From: Crotophaga sulcirostris
Taxonomy: Eukaryota; Chordata; Aves; Cuculiformes; Crotophagidae
Length of the DNA stretch: 64,000 nt
Direction: 5' to 3'
Assembly: GCA_013397455.1 (NCBI GenBank)
Contig: VYZB01000339.1
Coordinates: 248,001 to 312,000 of the forward strand
Below are positions 60,101 through 64,000 of the stretch, in pieces (position 1 is the stretch's first letter; each line of letters begins with the position of its first letter). Made by a program: the position numbers and the translations under genes. The notes under the pieces were generated by a model. It searched no databases. It had not been told where the DNA came from and worked only from the letters and a program-made list of their open reading frames with translations.

Positions 60101-62070
60101 TCTCCTTGTTTATGCTTTGACATATTTTTAATTTTGGGAGCTGGAAATAGTTAAGTCAGCTCTTAGTCTAGTTTCCAGTCTTGTCTGTGTGCTCTGCAGT
60201 TGGCACTAAGGCTGACAAACAGTTCTGAAAAAGTGGAGGAGGAGTTTAATTTTCTAATGATTATTTTAAAAATCTTATATGTTAGGATAAAAAAAAAGTC
60301 ATGAAAATATTCTCTATATCTTAATATGGCTGCAATCCCATCTTAATAAATCCTAGATTTTATGCAAAGTTAACCTGTTAATATCCAGGCAAGTGCTGTG
60401 GGAAAAAAAGGTAAAACATTACTGCTCGTTCCAATTCTTCAACGTCCTGAGTTATTAGTAGGAGCTGGGGAAGAATGAAAAACTGAGCCCTAGAAGGTGA
60501 TTAATATTTCTATAAGAAGTGCTAAGTAATTGGAATAAATCATTATGAAAAGTGGGCAAATTGCAAAACAGGCAACAACTAACTGGAGGGCACTTTTTCA
60601 TTACTGGTCACTATCAAAGTCTGTTTGTAACCACGGCAACTGGGAGTCCAAATTTACAGCATTACTATCAACAAATATTGAAGAGTAACTTACAGCACTT
60701 TTCTCATTTAAACGGTATTACCTGCTTTCCCCACTGTGCCCTACAGACGTGTCCTCTGACCCAAAGCTTCTTCCTTCACAGGGACAATCTGCAATAAGGC
60801 CAGTTAAACTCTGAAGGTATGCATTCCTCCTTCGTGTCAAGCAGACTGGTACACGTCATGCATTATCTCTTCAGATATTTGGTATTCGATTTCCTCCAAA
60901 GTATGTGTGGCAAATAATAAAACTCTCTTCAGGCAGTAAGGTAAAATCTTTTCTGAATTCTGAGACCAAGCAGGTCTCAAACACTTTGCACGCTCTATTT
61001 CATGCTCTGGTCACAAACAGAAGTCCTCCAGAAGAATGCTGCTCAAGAACTACTAGAAAGTTGACATCTGAAAATCTCTGAATCTATTTCCGAATAATCT
61101 CTGTTGAATATGGATTCACCAAATGAATACTGTTTCATATTAAAAGTCAATATGCCTACCTTTTCCTCTCAGGGTTAAGTTATAAGAAACAAATTGTTCC
61201 AGATATAGAACCTATGGAGACAGAATTTAGTAAAGTTCCTATTCTGCCTGGACCTAAAAGCTAATCCACAGTTTTTCTCCTTAAGTAATTATTTTGCTTG
61301 AATGCAGAAGTCTCTTAAGCATTTCCCTACCTTTTAAATGTACGAACCATCTGTACTTAAAAGAGTCTCTGCTCAAAAACATTCTACAACCACATATGTT
61401 CATTTTTACTGGGAGCTTAATCATATAACTTCATTACAACTAGATATGTACTTAAGCATTTCCTTATGTTAACTTGTTAAATCAGCATTTCAATCTTTCC
61501 TAATTACTTAGAATACCAATGCTATCTGGGTAGGTTGAGCTATTCCCATGGTATTGCGCAAAGCTAAGCAGACACAATATTTTCCTAGTCCTTTTGTGAT
61601 TCTATGATGCAAAGGAACTCATCTGCGTAAAGTTAAATTCTGATTTATTCTACTATCTGTCGTATCATAGTTTCTATACGTGTAAGTTTCAGTTTTGATC
61701 AATGTATTCCTTTCTTTTTCTTTATTTACTCCTTTCTCAAGGATCATTTTGAACTTTTACAGGGTGGTCAAGCTATCCCACAGGGGACAGGAAGATGACT
61801 CTGACTTACTAAAGAGGCACTGTCATCTAGAAGAGCAGTAAACGATGTGATAATAAAAAGTCAGATGACGCACTAAAATGTTTATGCACACCTACTTTTA
61901 ATCACTGTATCAAAATATTCGAACAAATATTCTGGAATATACTCCTGCTACACCACCTAAATCTGTGTCTTAAATGAAACTAGTGCAGGTATGTTGCCTT
62001 TAAATGTACATTCTCTAAAGCATATAGGATTCTTTTAAATTCAACATAAATTCTGAATTTCATATTTTTC
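57134..62070. other. AT-rich non-coding DNA
   Basis: No gene or transposon was recognised. A 119-codon minus-strand frame (59449-59808) and an 83-codon one (58658-58909) lack domains. A perfect X-box lies at 60627-60640. Near 57541-57575 and 61588-61605 there are very short CR1-tail-like strings, too short to call. Confidence 0.55.
60627..60640. promoter_or_regulatory. RFX-type X-box, full consensus match
   Basis: GTAACCACGGCAAC fits GTNRCC-NN-RGYAAC at all specified positions. Together with the site at 5975 it makes two full matches in this window. RFX binding is inference from the motif. Confidence 0.45.

Positions 62071-62113
<43 letters not shown>
62071..62113. repeat. (TGT)n microsatellite, about 14 units
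   Basis: A perfect 43-base TGT/GTT trinucleotide run. Perfect length suggests it is young and polymorphic. On the opposite strand it is (AAC)n. No reading frame uses it. Confidence 0.97.
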
Positions 62114-62114
<1 letters not shown>

Positions 62115-63754
62115 TTCTTCTTGACCTATGTTATTTACATTAGAAACTGCTACTTGTTTTCATCAAACAACTCTCCAGATAACAAAACTATGAATAGAAG
62201 CCATGTCCCTGGCAATCTACAGATCAGAAGTCTCATTTAGTGGACAGAAACTAGTAATGTGTTTTTATGATAATATGTACCTTGCAGCCAGCTGATGAAC
62301 TCAGCAGAAGAATACACCCCACCATACATATTTGACACAGGTACTTTATTTCTATTTATAGTAATGAAGAGAAAGAGACAAACAAAGACTTTTTTACAGG
62401 CTAATAATATTTTCTTAACACTGAGATTCAACGCTATGTTTTGGAAATTATAGGACATGTAAAGGATCATAATTGTTTTTGCTTTTCTGGCATATTACAT
62501 TGAAACTACCTATATTTGAGTCAGTGTGAAACCAATAAAGGAAATTAACACTCAAACAATTGTTGCTTAGTACTATCATTTAATCTTCATAGTGAATTTT
62601 TAATCTTGGCGCTGTACGAGTTGTTATAAATGTTAAATCCTCCAGCTTGATGAAAATTTGTTGTATAGCAGGAGTGTGCTTTTCCTGGAATGTAATAGTA
62701 AAAAGAAAACCACTTAAAATTATACATGATTTTTCCACTAACATTCATCAATAGCCATAAACTGTTCATTAAAGACCCAGTGCCTAACACCTGCTCTGCT
62801 TCGATTCTCAACACTTGTAATTCTGTACCTATGTTTGCCTCTATGGTATAGAAGCTACTTCTAAATTTTATGAAAGAAAAATTTCATCATATTTTAACAG
62901 TTATCAAATTTATGATCTTTTGTGGGTTTTTGTTGACCTGAATGACAAGCAGATTTCATAAGCCCATCCCACCAACTTCATTTTGTGCTCTAGAAGTTTC
63001 CTCAACATCACCAGATGCCCACATGTGGCACGAATAGGAATTTATCAGCTAAATGACTGAGGAACAGTTATCTAGAGGAATAACCACACTCTTCCAGTTC
63101 CTGGAAGATACTTGACATTAATAACTAGGGTTTTGTCATGTCAATAGTTATGAAGGAGAAATGCAAGCTGAAATGTTTAGGTTTTGGGAATGACTGTATT
63201 TGACATAGTGGGTCTTTTTCCTGTATTACTTACAGAATGTCTACTGGATGGCCTGAGAGACATCCATGCTGGGAGATACCTTTATGCCTTTATCCCAAGC
63301 ATTATCTACCTCCCAGTATGCTCTACAGGTGCTTTTTGCCACATTGTTCAGAGTCCTTTTGAAAGCACAACTTTTGTATGACTGAAACACCTTTTTTTTA
63401 TGGAACTGGTTTCTATTTTCCAGACAAGGGGGAAGCAGATGAATTCCAGCTTGTGAAAAATTGAAGAAAATCAGCAGACCTGTACCATATTCCAGCCCCA
63501 TTTACTCTAAAAAGTCATTTTGTCGCCAGATAAGTGAAAAATAAAGAAGCATATTTACTGCTTGTTTGTCTTGCTTCTGGCCTTGCAAATCTCTCAACAG
63601 GATACCAAGATATTTTATTTATGATACCTTTTCGGTAGCCTGAATAAACCTATTAAGAGAGAAAAATGTAAAGGATGACATAGAGATTCAGCAGGAGTGT
63701 TTTTCAGACCTTTGATAGAATATATAAGACATAAAGACATTTACTCACCACTGA
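62114..63754. other. AT-rich non-coding DNA
   Basis: Nothing recognised. Frames of 65-86 codons (for example 63241-63501 minus) have no domain and overlap frames on the other strand. Confidence 0.6.
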
Positions 63755-64000
63755 TTCTCCTTCCTACAACAAAATGTCCTTGGACGTTTTGGTGGTGAGG
63801 TTGGGAAGAACCTGTGGAAGCCTGTAACGCTTTCCCTGCCAGACCTCACCTCCTTCCTTCTTCACCCAGAACATGCTGCTGAGTTCAGGCCAAACCACTG
63901 TGACTGGTGGCTCTTCTTTCCTTTGGTAGATGTGCGGCCAGAGAACGAGAAGGCTCCCTGGGACATGTTCTTCTTGCAGACCTTGAAGGCCATCTACCCA
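63755..64000 (+). CDS. Candidate partial exon or ORF running off the right edge (unidentified)
   Basis: After the TGA at 63752-63754 one plus-strand frame stays open for all 82 codons to the window end. The product is rich in Trp, Pro, Phe and Leu, with patches such as HCDWWLFFPLVD and KAPWDMFFLQTLKAIYP. It has a more protein-like composition than other frames here. Local GC is clearly higher than in the preceding 1.5 kb. Two acceptor-like sites lie inside it (CCTTCTTCACCCAG ending at 63869, CTTTCCTTTGGTAG ending at 63929), so a real exon might begin at either. Against this, one minus-strand frame is also open from 64000 to a stop at 63764-63766. I recognise no family. It could be a host exon, a processed pseudogene or chance. 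Confidence 0.25.

Noticed and set aside
61588..61606. TTTGTGATTCTATGATG, similar to a CR1 3' terminus.
   Set aside because: No CR1 3' UTR precedes it. One octamer-like match is not enough.
1..64000. Search by eye for tRNA genes, rRNA, CRISPR arrays, bacterial operons or a defence-type system.
   Set aside because: No convincing cloverleaf with A and B boxes, no spaced direct repeats and no adjacent conserved genes. The window is vertebrate non-coding DNA.

Overview
This window looks like vertebrate nuclear DNA with no complete protein-coding gene. The best fit is a bird, or failing that a crocodilian or turtle. The sequence is AT-rich and CpG-poor, reading frames are short, and there is nothing like bacterial gene density, Shine-Dalgarno sites or operons. 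Four fragments of CR1 LINE retrotransposons carry the family's tandem 8-bp 3' tail (ATTCTATG or ATTCTGTG type). That tail, with a low overall repeat load, is typical of sauropsid and especially avian genomes. A likely reading is a gene desert or a very long intron on a macrochromosome.

Layout. Bases 1-30,250 hold all the recognisable CR1 DNA: a C-terminal ORF2 piece on the minus strand (about 2357-2655), an older CR1-like relic on the minus strand (about 6410-6505), a second minus-strand ORF2 piece (13939-14613), a plus-strand copy with a large internal deletion (20393-21257), and a 1.8-kb plus-strand reverse-transcriptase relic (about 28465-30243). All are 5'-truncated and broken by stops and frameshifts. 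The last has a premature stop in the GVPQG motif and Asn in place of the second Asp of the catalytic FADD box. Weak MIR-type SINE relics lie near 12.1, 24.25 and 45.3 kb. From 30.25 kb to the right edge I see no CR1 at all.

The right half is mostly unannotatable AT-rich sequence with a few items of note. At 41.1-42.65 kb there is a block of different base composition that may be an old LTR-retroelement. It includes a short signal-peptide-like frame that runs into a splice-donor-like site. A pair of mirrored TAATTA-containing modules lies at 50.75-50.84 kb. There is a GTT microsatellite at 62.07 kb. The last 246 bases form a GC-richer segment open on both strands that could be the start of an exon. 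Two perfect RFX-type X-box sites (5975 and 60627) and a strong hairpin (13211-13235) are the clearest short signals.

No genes work together here. I found no rRNA, convincing tRNA, CRISPR, operon or complete viral genome. A five-N assembly gap sits at 14943-14947.
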